From assembly GCA_020186115.1 (NCBI GenBank), contig WSYJ01000178.1:992001-1056000 (forward strand): DNA of 64,000 bases. Reading direction: 5' to 3'. The stretch's first letter is position 1. Each line of letters opens with the position of its first letter. The translations under genes and the position numbers were made by a program. This document shows positions 1-8,991 of this stretch, piece after piece. The stretch comes from Histomonas meleagridis (lineage: Eukaryota; Parabasalia; Tritrichomonadida; Dientamoebidae). The notes below the pieces were generated by a model, which worked only from the letters and a program-made list of their open reading frames with translations, made no database searches and was not told where the DNA came from.

Positions 1-48
1 AGGCCAAAAGCATTGTCAATTGAATCGAAACCGCTACTTTTTAAAAAA

Positions 49-54
49 TCATTT
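49..54 (+). promoter_or_regulatory. Initiator (Inr) of the PLAC8-like gene
   Basis: TCATTT fits the trichomonad Inr consensus TCA+1(C/T)(A/T). With A51 as the start of transcription the 5' leader before ATG 62 is 11 nt, the usual trichomonad length. This also argues for ATG 62 over the upstream TTG-initiated extension. Confidence 0.6.
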
Positions 55-61
55 TTTTCTT

Positions 62-349
62 ATGCAAGACTACAGCGGTGGTACATTCGGATGCTTCAAG
101 GACATTAAGATTTGCCTTTATGGTTGCTTCTGCGCAGCATGCCTTAATGGTGAAAACCATTCAAAAATTAGAAGTGAAGATTGCACAATTTGTCATTGCA
201 TTGAACCAATTGCTCCTTACTGGATCAGAAAGGGTGTTTTAAGCAAGAAGGGAAAGGATACAAACGATAACTGCGCAGATTGTCTCATTACTTGCTTCTG
301 CGCACCATGCGTTATCTGTCAAGACGCAAGAGAATTAAATGGTGAATAA
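62..349 (+). CDS. PLAC8 family cysteine-rich protein, 95 aa
   Basis: This is a small Cys-rich protein of the PLAC8 type. The sequence shows FGCFKD near the N-terminus, then the first Cys cluster (YGCFCAACLNG), and near the C-terminus a second cluster in which CFCAPCVICQDARELN carries the family CPC-like and Q-D/E-R-E-L/I signature. Known members are small membrane-associated proteins implicated in cell size control, metal or Ca2+ transport, or signalling. The role here is unknown. The frame is open upstream only through a TTG, so ATG 62 was chosen; it lies 11 nt after an Inr. The stop is TAA followed by A, the TAAA context typical of trichomonad 3' ends. The gene is complete. Confidence 0.8.
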   Translation: MQDYSGGTFGCFKDIKICLYGCFCAACLNGENHSKIRSEDCTICHCIEPIAPYWIRKGVLSKKGKDTNDNCADCLITCFCAPCVICQDARELNGE

Positions 350-1347
350 ACTAATTACCTTAAGGTATTTTTTTCTATTAAAGTATGGTTTCTTTTCCAG
401 TGTTTATCCGATATTAATGATTTTTCATCATCCATTTTACGCTAAGTGGCCGTTTACTTGTGAATTCATGTTTACGCAATGTTGCATAAAACCGATTTGA
501 AAGAAACTTTTCTGTGGAAAACTTCGAAATTTTCAGAAAAAAACAACTGTTTGTGTACATACGTAAAATTTCAGTAGAAATCGATCATGTCTCACAATTT
601 TGTGATTAACCTTTTTTTTTTGATAATGATTTATTCGGCTTGCTTTCAATTGTTCCTGAACAAGATATCGTTTTCTTTCTTGTTGTGACTCTGTTCTCCA
701 GGACTTATATCAATATGTTTTATTATAAGTAATCACCAACAGTTATTCACTTTTAGTCGATATAGCATTTCAATATGTATCTTATGAATAAATATATATA
801 ATATGTTATCGAATAATACCATGTTTCATTTACCATGATCAACAGAGCATAGTGCTTGTAAAACACTTAGCTGATATGTTCTTATAATACAAATTGATTT
901 GAAATTTATTAACTTTCATTTCGTATATATTACTTATAAAGAAATTTTCACGGCTTCATCTCTACTATTTTGGCCTATTTTCTTTTTACTCAATTAATAT
1001 ATTTATTGTTTAATTTCAATTGTTTGCAATCTTAGATAATATTCGTTTTCCAAGGGGATCTTACAGATGTGATCATCAAAATGTTTTATATATATATAGA
1101 TTTTTTTCTTATGGTTTTTCTTTGTGAATATTTTTTGGCTTTAAACCTTTAAAAGCACGATAGAAACGATGGTTAACAAAATTGTGTGAACTACGATCGA
1201 AATTATATGAAAAAGTCATATTCACCAAGCATGAAAATTCTAATTCTAATTTTATGTTTCGTAATATAACATTAAAAATTTTTATTAATATATAACCAAT
1301 TCTGTAACTATTATTCGACTATAAAGTTTATGAAATTAATATATCAT
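350..1347. other. Intergenic, no gene seen
   Basis: A/T-rich DNA between the tail ends of two genes. No convincing ORF or RNA gene is visible. It contains GCTAAGTGGCCG at 441-452, a 12-mer that recurs inverted upstream of HSP90. Confidence 0.6.
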
Positions 1348-2388
1348 TTATGCTTCATCATCATCTTTAGGTTCTGCATTCTTTTCCCATGTAAATCCAT
1401 TCCATTCTCTATGATATGGTATTGGACAGAACCAAATCGGGCAATATTTCGCAGGTCCCATTACTTCGACAATGTTTCGACAACATCCAAGATCATAATA
1501 ATTATGCTTATCTTTCAGTTTCTTCACCTTAAACTGTTGGAGTGTTGTTGTGTTACGACATAGGTAACGAACATGTCGACGAAAGATAACTATTGCAAAT
1601 CCACTAAAACCTAATGCTGGAGCAGCGCATATAATAAGGCCAATAACACTGGCGCGCGTTTGCCAGTTATGCATTTTGACCATAACTGCTATGAAATCCG
1701 CAAAAAACATGATGAAATATAATAACATCCATATGACCATTGTGAAAAAATATCGATAGTTCTTAAGTCCAACCCAGTTGGAAATCCATTTGCAGATGTG
1801 GTCGGCTTTCAGAACAAGACGACGAGCTTGGACGCTAAAACTTCCTCTTTCTGGTCGACCATTGTAAGCTGCAAAATCAAATTGCTTCTGATTTGTAACT
1901 ACTCCATCCCATTGTTGTTCTAATGTGTATTCTTGACGTTTATCAACCGCCCAATAAAATGGTAAATATCCTGGTGATGAACATACAGCTTCATAATAAG
2001 CAAATATCCAAACAACATATACAAATGAGGTAACAGTAATCATGGCTATCATTGCCCCACCTGTATAAAAATCGATTATTCCCCATAAAGCAAAGGCAAA
2101 TGAAACCGATATAAATATTGTAACTATACAAGGATATAATGGATTGCACTCCCATTGGTTGCAGAAATATCGTTTTATTGCGGGGAAATATACCATATTG
2201 CATTTTCCACAACAACAAGAACAAACATGATTCCATTTGCTGAATTCAGGAACAAATTGCTCTTCATCTTCGATCATATATGTTTTGCCCTGGAACTCAC
2301 GAGGATCCATATGTTGGAGGTCGTTTTCATCCCCCATGCACAGTCTGATGTTAAAAACGTTAAAGAACTTTTTGATTATAACGATCAT
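1348..2388 (-). CDS. DHHC-family S-acyltransferase-like protein with degenerate zinc domain (DHIC)
   Basis: This is a multi-span membrane protein with the DHHC palmitoyltransferase layout. Two hydrophobic segments (about 87-140) are followed by SPGYLP in place of the DPG motif. A CRD-like block ends in D196-H-I-C199, followed by W-x3-W-V-G-x2-N-Y-R-Y-F. Two further spans follow, then NTTT in place of TTxE, and the PaCCT-like YDLG-x3-N-x3-V-x-G (about 297-310). Asp, the first His and Cys of the catalytic motif are kept. The second His is Ile, and aligned CRD zinc ligands are Ser, Ala and Leu or absent. It may be a zinc-independent acyltransferase or a pseudoenzyme. A Cys-rich stretch (HVCSCCCGKC, about 54-63) lies before the first span. 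The start is uncertain: ATG 2335-2337 (MGDEND) is an alternative. Confidence 0.82.
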   Translation of the reverse strand: MIVIIKKFFNVFNIRLCMGDENDLQHMDPREFQGKTYMIEDEEQFVPEFSKWNHVCSCCCGKCNMVYFPAIKRYFCNQWECNPLYPCIVTIFISVSFAFALWGIIDFYTGGAMIAMITVTSFVYVVWIFAYYEAVCSSPGYLPFYWAVDKRQEYTLEQQWDGVVTNQKQFDFAAYNGRPERGSFSVQARRLVLKADHICKWISNWVGLKNYRYFFTMVIWMLLYFIMFFADFIAVMVKMHNWQTRASVIGLIICAAPALGFSGFAIVIFRRHVRYLCRNTTTLQQFKVKKLKDKHNYYDLGCCRNIVEVMGPAKYCPIWFCPIPYHREWNGFTWEKNAEPKDDDEA

Positions 2389-2764
2389 ATAGAATTCAAA
2401 AAATGGCGTGTAAATAATTATTCTGTTTTTTTTCAGAAAATTACTGTAGAAAAATGGTCTGCAAACGATTAAAAAATTTGGTAATTTTAATTTTTATTAA
2501 TAGTGTTAATCTTACTTATTATTATATAATGAAGCTGTATTTAAAAAGATTTTATAAAAAGGATGGTTTTGTAATCAAAAATTTTAAAATTGGGAGATCA
2601 AAGATTTCACTTAAATTTAACAAAGTGGACATCACTTACTGGTATTCATTATGAGATCAATGTATAATGTTATAATTAATTTCAATTTTTTAATTTTGAC
2701 TAATTATGCAAAATAAAGAACATAATACAAAAACTACTTGCAAATATTATCTTTATTTAAATGA

Positions 2765-4645
2765 TTATATTTGTTCAATAAATTTTTCTTCCTTAAAATC
2801 TTCTGCGAAAGGATCTTCCTCCACATTTGTAATAGAAATTCCTGTTGCAAATGTGTTTATAGTTTCTTTTTCGATTACATTTTCATTTTCATTCTCTTTA
2901 TCTTCTGAAGTTTTACTTCGAACTCTAATTAATAACACTATAAGTAACGTTATTATGATAATAACTACAACAACAACACAAATGACAATAATAATAATTG
3001 TTGTTGTATTATTATCATTAGTTTGGTTTTCATTCATATTTATATAAGTAAAGAAATTCGAGTAATAATTATAATATGTCGTATAGACAATAACTGTGTA
3101 ATTGTAATAAATGAACATCGTTTCAATATAAGAAAATACCGAATTATTTATATACAATGAAAATGATTTTGTTTGTGCTTCATAAATAGTGAATGAATGC
3201 GTAATCGATAATGTAATTGTTAATGTATAAGAAAAAGATAATGTTAAATCATTTGGATGTGACTTTGTTAATATTTCTGATTGGTAAAATTTGTTTGACT
3301 TAGTGAATGTTTCTGATTGATGAAATGTGTGCGAATATGTTAATGTTTCTGATTTAGAAAATGTGTTTGACTTAGTGAATGAATGCGTGAGAATTGGCTT
3401 GCAAACCCCTTCAGTATATTCTTTAGCAACAAATAAATTTCCAAATGTTTCATTTTCGTATGTCGAATATGTGATAACTTTCACTGTTACATTATAAAAT
3501 GCATTCAAACCAATTTCTGGAGATAAATTTCCATAATAATAAATGCATTGAAGTTGATAACAATTTCCAAATGCTGAACCTCCAATTTCTCTTATTCCGT
3601 ATCCAAGTGTTAATGTCGTTAAATTAGAACATAATGCAAATGCATAATTTCCAATCGATGTAACTGAGTTTGGAATTGTAATGTTTTTGATTGATGAACA
3701 CAATGAAAATGCTCCACCACCAATTGCTGTAACATTTTCTCCAAAAATAATCGTTTCTAAATTAAAACATGACATAAACACATAACTTTCAATATTTGAT
3801 ACCGAGTTACCAAAATTAACATAAACAACAGATGACCAGTCTGTAAATAAATTACTTGGAATTTCATATATGTCTTCGCTAACAAAAATATATTTCGTTA
3901 CATTTTTATAATTATTAATAAATTCAAATTCACTTGAAGTAATAATTGAAAGTGTTAAATTATTAAAATCAAATATTTGGAAAGAATTCGTAAAAAATAA
4001 CGCAAAAATAAAAATAAAAACATTTCGAATTTTGTTGTTTTCATTTATTTTCAATGGATATTTGGTCGAATGGGTTTTCTGAACAACTGTTTTCAATTTT
4101 TTCTGAATGGGTTTGATACAAACCGCTAGAAACAATATTGAAAAAACCGTGGTTGAATGAAGTAAAGCATTGAATTCGAGTTCTGCTGTTTCGTAGGATT
4201 TCATCAAAGAAAAACAGAAAAATTTCAGGTGTATTAAGGATGTATTCGGGTAATATTCGCAAGTAGTATGAATAGGTGTGTTACCATCAACAAATGTGGT
4301 TGTTTCGAAGACTTTCTTTTGAGTAATTGTAAAATCTGATGCTGAAAAATTTGGTTTGGTATCAAAAGCATGGTGTAATATTGATGTATATTTGCCGTTG
4401 ATCACGTAATTTTGAAATAAAGTACTTTGGAGGTTTGTCAAATTATTACTAAATATATTGGATTTTTTGAACAAAATTTCAAAAACTGTTTCATCTGCAA
4501 TGTGGGTCTGAGCTAATTTTTCAACGTTTGAGTTCTTGTGGATATATAATATTTCTTTGTGGGTAAAAAATGGTGTACTAAGCATTATCCCGGTTCTAAA
4601 TTGCTTAATTACTTTCGAAATGAGCAACAGTTGAAGGATTTTCAT
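2765..4645 (-). CDS. BspA-like TpLRR surface membrane protein, 626 aa
   Basis: This is a predicted surface protein of the trichomonad BspA/TpLRR family. In order it has a non-LRR leader (about 1-205), a hydrophobic segment (NVFIFIFALFFTNSF, about 208-222), TpLRR repeats of the type NITIPNSVTSIG-x-YAF (about 265-390), a Ser/Thr stalk of repeats like SNTFSKSET (about 425-470), a Tyr-rich juxtamembrane block (FSYIETMFIYYNYTV), a transmembrane helix (about 546-572) and a cytoplasmic tail ending EEDPFAEDF...FIEQI. Known family members are proposed adhesins. The leader, stalk, juxtamembrane block and tail align with the copy at 53325. The leader has no clear signal peptide, and the internal hydrophobic segment may act as one. 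ATG 4645 is supported because the paralogue starts at the same place with similar upstream DNA. Confidence 0.85.
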   Translation of the reverse strand: MKILQLLLISKVIKQFRTGIMLSTPFFTHKEILYIHKNSNVEKLAQTHIADETVFEILFKKSNIFSNNLTNLQSTLFQNYVINGKYTSILHHAFDTKPNFSASDFTITQKKVFETTTFVDGNTPIHTTCEYYPNTSLIHLKFFCFSLMKSYETAELEFNALLHSTTVFSILFLAVCIKPIQKKLKTVVQKTHSTKYPLKINENNKIRNVFIFIFALFFTNSFQIFDFNNLTLSIITSSEFEFINNYKNVTKYIFVSEDIYEIPSNLFTDWSSVVYVNFGNSVSNIESYVFMSCFNLETIIFGENVTAIGGGAFSLCSSIKNITIPNSVTSIGNYAFALCSNLTTLTLGYGIREIGGSAFGNCYQLQCIYYYGNLSPEIGLNAFYNVTVKVITYSTYENETFGNLFVAKEYTEGVCKPILTHSFTKSNTFSKSETLTYSHTFHQSETFTKSNKFYQSEILTKSHPNDLTLSFSYTLTITLSITHSFTIYEAQTKSFSLYINNSVFSYIETMFIYYNYTVIVYTTYYNYYSNFFTYINMNENQTNDNNTTTIIIIVICVVVVVIIIITLLIVLLIRVRSKTSEDKENENENVIEKETINTFATGISITNVEEDPFAEDFKEEKFIEQI

Positions 4646-5708
4646 GCTTCAAGAATAAATATATTGGAAGGCCTTCGCTAAATACACATCGGCCAACACA
4701 AAAGTTAAAAATTTCACGGTTAAACAATAAAAAGTTTGTTGCCTTAACAAAGTTTTTCAATTCGACTATAAAATCTTTCATCTTTAATACGTAATGATAA
4801 CAAGAAACCAATCAAGGCATTATGATTTAAAGACACTTTTAAATAATACAATGAATATTCTTTTAATGTTCGTAAATATTTTTTTTTGGGTTGTGTTCAA
4901 GTTTGTTTCTCCGGATTTTGCTAATGTTTTTTTGAAGGAAAATCTTATGAAATAAAATTTGAATTTCTTCAAAGTTCGAAACACTTCTGTCAGTCCTTAT
5001 GTTGATGAACTTGATTGGTAACAAAGTTAAAATGAAAAGACAATATAACATTATAATGGAATGAATGCATAAGTTTTTAATATAATGATTAGAGTTAATA
5101 AATATTTTGTAGACCAAAAATAAATGAAAGCTTATTTATATTCATGAATATGATCGATTAAAATAAATAAGATTTTGATCATTTAATGAAAATTCAAAAA
5201 TTGAATGTAATATTTTGCAATGTTCGAACTTCATGAATCGATGATAAACATGAAATTTTTAAAGTGTAAATTACTGTTTGAGAAAAGGAAAATGTAAAAT
5301 CAGTTCTTAGAGATTTCTAAAATGTGTGTGATATAATAGATGTTCACCATAAAAACTTTTGAATATAGACAAACGAGAAAGCCTTTAATTGAAGAACACT
5401 CTGCAAATCAATTCATTATCAAGCGCATTTTGGGATAGAGTGTTTTGAAGAAATAAACGGCCAATATGGAGCACCCCATTACACAAGCCATATTCAAAGA
5501 ATTTTTCAATAAAAATCACGTTATCCAAAAATTACTTTATAGCGGCATTTAATGAACACAAAAGCAGAAAACCCAATTTCAAAACGAGTAATTACTATTA
5601 CAAATTATTTAAATCATAAATATGAAAATAAAATCATTTTCGTTCACAACAAAATAAATAAAAAATTTTTGATTTATTGTCAAATGCGCATTAACAATAA
5701 TAATATTC
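4646..5708. other. Intergenic, upstream region of BspA gene
   Basis: No convincing gene. Positions 4679-4711 (minus strand) hold a block around GCCGATGTGTATTTAG that is also found upstream of the BspA gene at 53325. An 84-codon frame at 4863-5117 (minus) has no recognisable features and no promoter, so it is not called. A GGAGCACCCC motif lies at 5468-5477. Confidence 0.5.
5468..5477. other. G/C-rich near-palindrome (GGGGTGCTCC on minus)
   Basis: Isolated G/C-rich 10-mer in A/T-rich intergenic DNA. It is identical on the opposite strand to 36436-36445, and both are followed by ATAT. It is a member of the recurring GGGGYGCCC family described in the findings. Confidence 0.45.
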
Positions 5709-7043
5709 TCAATAATCGAACGCGTTATCCTGTTGACAAGTAAAGTTAACGAAAGCACTTTGCGTTGTATTATCGATCAGCGACTCATCCTCGAGCGACA
5801 CCATTGCCTCTTCTCTTGTGTACTCTGGCTCGAAGTTTGACGTATCTGTTTCGGACTTAATCTGCGGTATCCACTCGGGCTTATACTGCTTATTGTAGAC
5901 CTTATCGAAGTCCAAATCGCCGAAGAACGGGTGACGCTTAATTTCGTTTACGTCGTCGATTGCTCCGATTCTTTTATTCGGGTCTTTACATAACAACTTC
6001 TCGATCAAATCTTTCGCGTTCTCGGAAACAAACTGTGGGTAATTAACAGGGTTATATAAGATCGATCGGTATAACCTGTTCGTGTTCTCGTCGAAGAAAG
6101 GTGGCAAACCAGTGATCATTTCATACAACAATACCCCGAAACACCACCAGTCGACTGTCTTAGTGTACGGCTGTTGTTGGAGCATTTCCGGCGCTAAATA
6201 TTCGGCTGTGCCACAAAAAGTTGTTGTGGTCGCGTCTTTGGAGTTCATGTTAGTCTTAACTAACCCAAAGTCTGTGATTTTGATGTGACCTTTGGCATCG
6301 ACCAGAACATTCTCAGGTTTTAAGTCGCGGTATAAGATCCCTAAGGAATGGAGATGCCCTAACCCTAAGAGGATCTCGGCTGCGTATAGTTTGGCACGTG
6401 ATTCATTAAATTTGCCTTCTTCTTTGAGACGATTAAATAATTCACCTCCAGGTACATAGTCGAGAATCATGAAGATCTTGGTCTCTGTTTGGAAGGTGTA
6501 ATGGGCACAGACTAAAAATGGATGTTTGGCTTTCAATAAGACTTCTTTCTCTTTAAGGGTTTGCTGGACTTGCTCATACTCGGCTAAAAGACGCTTGCTC
6601 ATGGATTTCATGGCATATAATTGGTTGTCGAACTTGCATCGGACTAATTGGACTTTTCCTGATGTGCCTCGACCAATTACACGGATAAAATCAAAGTCAT
6701 CAATGGAAACTTTCTTTTGTTGAGGTGCAGGTGATGTTTTTGCTTGTGGCTTTGAGCCTGATTTCATTGCATTGATCCATTCTTCAGCTTCTGATTTGGA
6801 ATTCGCAGCTAATAAAAAGGAACGAATACCTGGGAAATCAACTTTGAAGGTGAAATGCTTCTTGTCAGGATGAATTGAACCCACTTGAGCTTGTTGAATA
6901 TCAAAAGAACCTTTCTCTTTGCCATCTTGTTTGGTGTAATAATAAAGACGATTGTCCTTGATGACAAAGTAGTTCTTCTTCCAGCTTTTTATTATTCCGC
7001 TTTGCTTGGAGAGGTACCCTTTTTTGACAACTTGCTCGCTCAT
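5709..7043 (-). CDS. PKB/Akt-like AGC kinase with N-terminal PH domain, 444 aa
   Basis: This is a phosphoinositide-responsive Ser/Thr kinase. The PH domain spans about 3-97 (GYLSKQSG...WKKNYFV...W). The kinase domain spans about 117-370, with glycine loop GRGTSG (124-129), ATP-binding Lys145 in YAMK, Y-R-D-LKPEN (238-244, Tyr for His as in many AGC kinases), DFG (258-260) and activation loop TFCGTAEYLAPE. Its Thr275 matches the PDK1 site. The tail ends with a hydrophobic motif FVNFT, the TORC2-type site of Akt. The frame extends 41 codons upstream, but MSEQ at 7041-7043 starts exactly at the PH domain and has an M3 element and a TCATAT initiator just upstream. Its codons are more C-ending than those of the neighbours, suggesting good expression. 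Confidence 0.93.
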   Translation of the reverse strand: MSEQVVKKGYLSKQSGIIKSWKKNYFVIKDNRLYYYTKQDGKEKGSFDIQQAQVGSIHPDKKHFTFKVDFPGIRSFLLAANSKSEAEEWINAMKSGSKPQAKTSPAPQQKKVSIDDFDFIRVIGRGTSGKVQLVRCKFDNQLYAMKSMSKRLLAEYEQVQQTLKEKEVLLKAKHPFLVCAHYTFQTETKIFMILDYVPGGELFNRLKEEGKFNESRAKLYAAEILLGLGHLHSLGILYRDLKPENVLVDAKGHIKITDFGLVKTNMNSKDATTTTFCGTAEYLAPEMLQQQPYTKTVDWWCFGVLLYEMITGLPPFFDENTNRLYRSILYNPVNYPQFVSENAKDLIEKLLCKDPNKRIGAIDDVNEIKRHPFFGDLDFDKVYNKQYKPEWIPQIKSETDTSNFEPEYTREEAMVSLEDESLIDNTTQSAFVNFTCQQDNAFDY

Positions 7044-7051
7044 ATGAAAAT

Positions 7052-7059
7052 AACCGTTA
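7052..7059 (-). promoter_or_regulatory. M3 core promoter element of the PH-kinase gene
   Basis: On the minus strand this reads TAACGGTT, within AACGGTTATTTTCATATG running into the start codon. It fits the Myb-recognised M3 consensus of trichomonad promoters and lies 8 bp before the chosen ATG, next to an Inr-like TCATAT that overlaps it. Confidence 0.6.
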
Positions 7060-8105
7060 TTTGTGTTAAAATTAGATACAAATTTGTCACAAATAATTAT
7101 ATCGTTATTTCGGAGAAATTGTTCACAAAAAGGACATGATAAAAACTCTAAAACTGCACATTTCATTCACATTTTTTAAAAAGATATTAATAAAATTTAT
7201 CCTCTTGGTGATATTAAGATTGCGTAGAATATAAAATAATGTAATAGATTTCAAGATAAAAGTTAATATGACAACGTTTAAGTTTACCTAAGTAGATTTT
7301 GATCATAAATGTTGATCACTACAGTTTACATACCTTTGAAGCTTATGAGTTATTACTTATTTAAAATTAAATAAAGTATAATAAAAAATAAAATAATAAT
7401 CTGCTGATAGAAAGGACGATTAATTTCGATTCAAGTCGCGTTATTGACTTTTTAAGATATTTACACGATAGCTTTGGTCATAAATATACCCTGAAATCAT
7501 ATTTTTAAGACAAGCCTGATATGTAAATTTACAATTTTTTTTAAAAAAATTAATATATTTATTCTTATCATAATATTTGATGCAAAACAAAATGTTTACT
7601 TCAAAATTTTTTACTTTATGTAATCTTATATGGAATTTAGTTATAATATATCAAACCCTGAAGCAAATCAAATAAGTTTACATCATGAATGTTTTTCTGT
7701 AATTTCAAATTTATTCGAAAGAAATTATAATTAGGAAAGAATTTTCACGAACCAACTTACTATGACATTTCAATATAATATTCTATAAAATGTTTTTCAT
7801 AAAAAAGAAATTCCCCGAAACAAATCGTACATTAAAATTTTAGACCCATAGGATTGCAAAAAAATGTCTTTAAACATAATAAAGACTTAAAATACAAATT
7901 GCTTTTTATGAGAAGTAAATTTTTATTCTCAATGAAGAGAACATGTTCACAAAATTTTTGCCATTGACGAAAACGTTCAACATTTTTATTTTTTCTGAAC
8001 TTTGGCAATATTGACAACAGCGACCAATAAAATCAACCGCCAGTTTTGATAATATTAACCGATGTGTCCCACGTTGATTTTCACTATCGATAGTGCTTTA
8101 CACAA
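7060..8105. other. Intergenic, no gene seen
   Basis: A/T-rich DNA. Positions 8029-8045 contain AATCAACCGCCA, also found about 60-80 bp upstream of the second UBL copy although the flanks otherwise differ. This may be a promoter element of the UBL genes. A 61-codon minus-strand frame (7832-8017) has no support. Confidence 0.5.
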
Positions 8106-8783
8106 CACAAAATTGAATTAAATCCCCGGAATGTGATAACTTTTTGATAGAAGCATTCCAGAATCTTAAATCCCCAAAAAAGAAGCTATGAGCGACGAAT
8201 TAAAGGTCAGAATTCAATGGCTACCCGGCGCAATTTTACCAGTAGTAACAAGGTATTCTGCTACGGCTGCCGACTTATCAAATCTTTTACAATTTTCATG
8301 TTTTAACAACGAAAAGGTATATTTGTTTCACAATGGAGAAGTATTAACACCTTCAATGACATTGCAAAGTCAAGGTGTTCATAAAGATGATGTTATTGAA
8401 TGTAAAATTGTCAGTCAAGTTGATAAGTTTGGTCCTATCCTCCCACCAGAACGACAATCAATTGCACGCGAAATGGCGCGTGTTTTGGATATGAGGACAG
8501 ACATGACTGAACCAACAAAAGATTTCAAAAAGTCAGATTCAAATTCTTCTTATTCAGACTCAGATTCATATAAATATTTGATGGATGATGACAATGACTT
8601 AACTACAGCCAATGACATATCATCAGAACCACTTCCTATTATTTGGCAAAATGATGAACAAGAAAACATTCAGTATCGAAACAAGACAAGCATTAAAAGT
8701 GAAGCACAAGCAAGTCCAGAAACGAGTAAGGGAATAGAAAAAAACATATTATGAGTGAAACATGTTTTATAATAAATAAATTT
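8106..8783. repeat. Inverted duplication, copy 1 (contains UBL gene)
   Basis: About 678 bp nearly identical to the reverse complement of 21958-22638. The identity covers roughly 80 bp of 5' flank, the whole gene and about 29 bp of 3' flank, then stops abruptly on both sides. The differences seen are one extra Ser codon in copy 2, one D/N change and one base after the stop. Confidence 0.9.
8188..8754 (+). CDS. Ubiquitin-like domain protein, copy 1, 188 aa
   Basis: Residues 1-75 look like a ubiquitin-like fold: a beta hairpin (LKVRIQWLPGAILPVV), a helix region (TAADLSNLLQF), VYLFHNGEVLTPSMTLQSQGVHKDDVIEC in the position of ubiquitin's loop and last strands. There is no C-terminal diglycine, so it is probably a built-in domain rather than a conjugated modifier. 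After it come a short charged helix (PPERQSIAREMARVLDM), a Ser/Asp-rich linker and a polar tail without recognisable domains. The function is unknown. A second copy differing by about two residues lies in opposite orientation at 21987-22556. No canonical Inr or M3 adjoins the ATG. Confidence 0.75.
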   Translation: MSDELKVRIQWLPGAILPVVTRYSATAADLSNLLQFSCFNNEKVYLFHNGEVLTPSMTLQSQGVHKDDVIECKIVSQVDKFGPILPPERQSIAREMARVLDMRTDMTEPTKDFKKSDSNSSYSDSDSYKYLMDDDNDLTTANDISSEPLPIIWQNDEQENIQYRNKTSIKSEAQASPETSKGIEKNIL

Positions 8784-8991
8784 TGCTTTTCTCTTTTTAA
8801 ATTAAAAAAACGTATTTCAATTGAAAAAAAACCGTTTATATATTGAAAATTTATCGTACGAAAAAAAATTAAAAACAACAAAAATCTTTAATTACCAAAA
8901 ATCTTTAGATTGACAAAAAACAACGCTTTATTAAAACTATAAAAGTTTAATCTATAATTACAAAATTCTTGCAATAATTCAATTTATGAGA

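Noticed and set aside
20..61. Upstream extension of the PLAC8-like ORF
   Set aside because: It begins with TTG; ATG 62 has an Inr 11 nt upstream. The same reasoning trimmed TTG/GTG-initiated extensions at 10627, 15262, 23541, 39537, 46563 and 61840.
4863..5117. 84-codon minus-strand ORF
   Set aside because: Low-complexity A/T-driven frame without homology, Inr or M3.
7044..7166. 41-codon extension of the PH-kinase
   Set aside because: The extension contains the M3/Inr pair and no conserved sequence; the PH domain starts at MSEQ.
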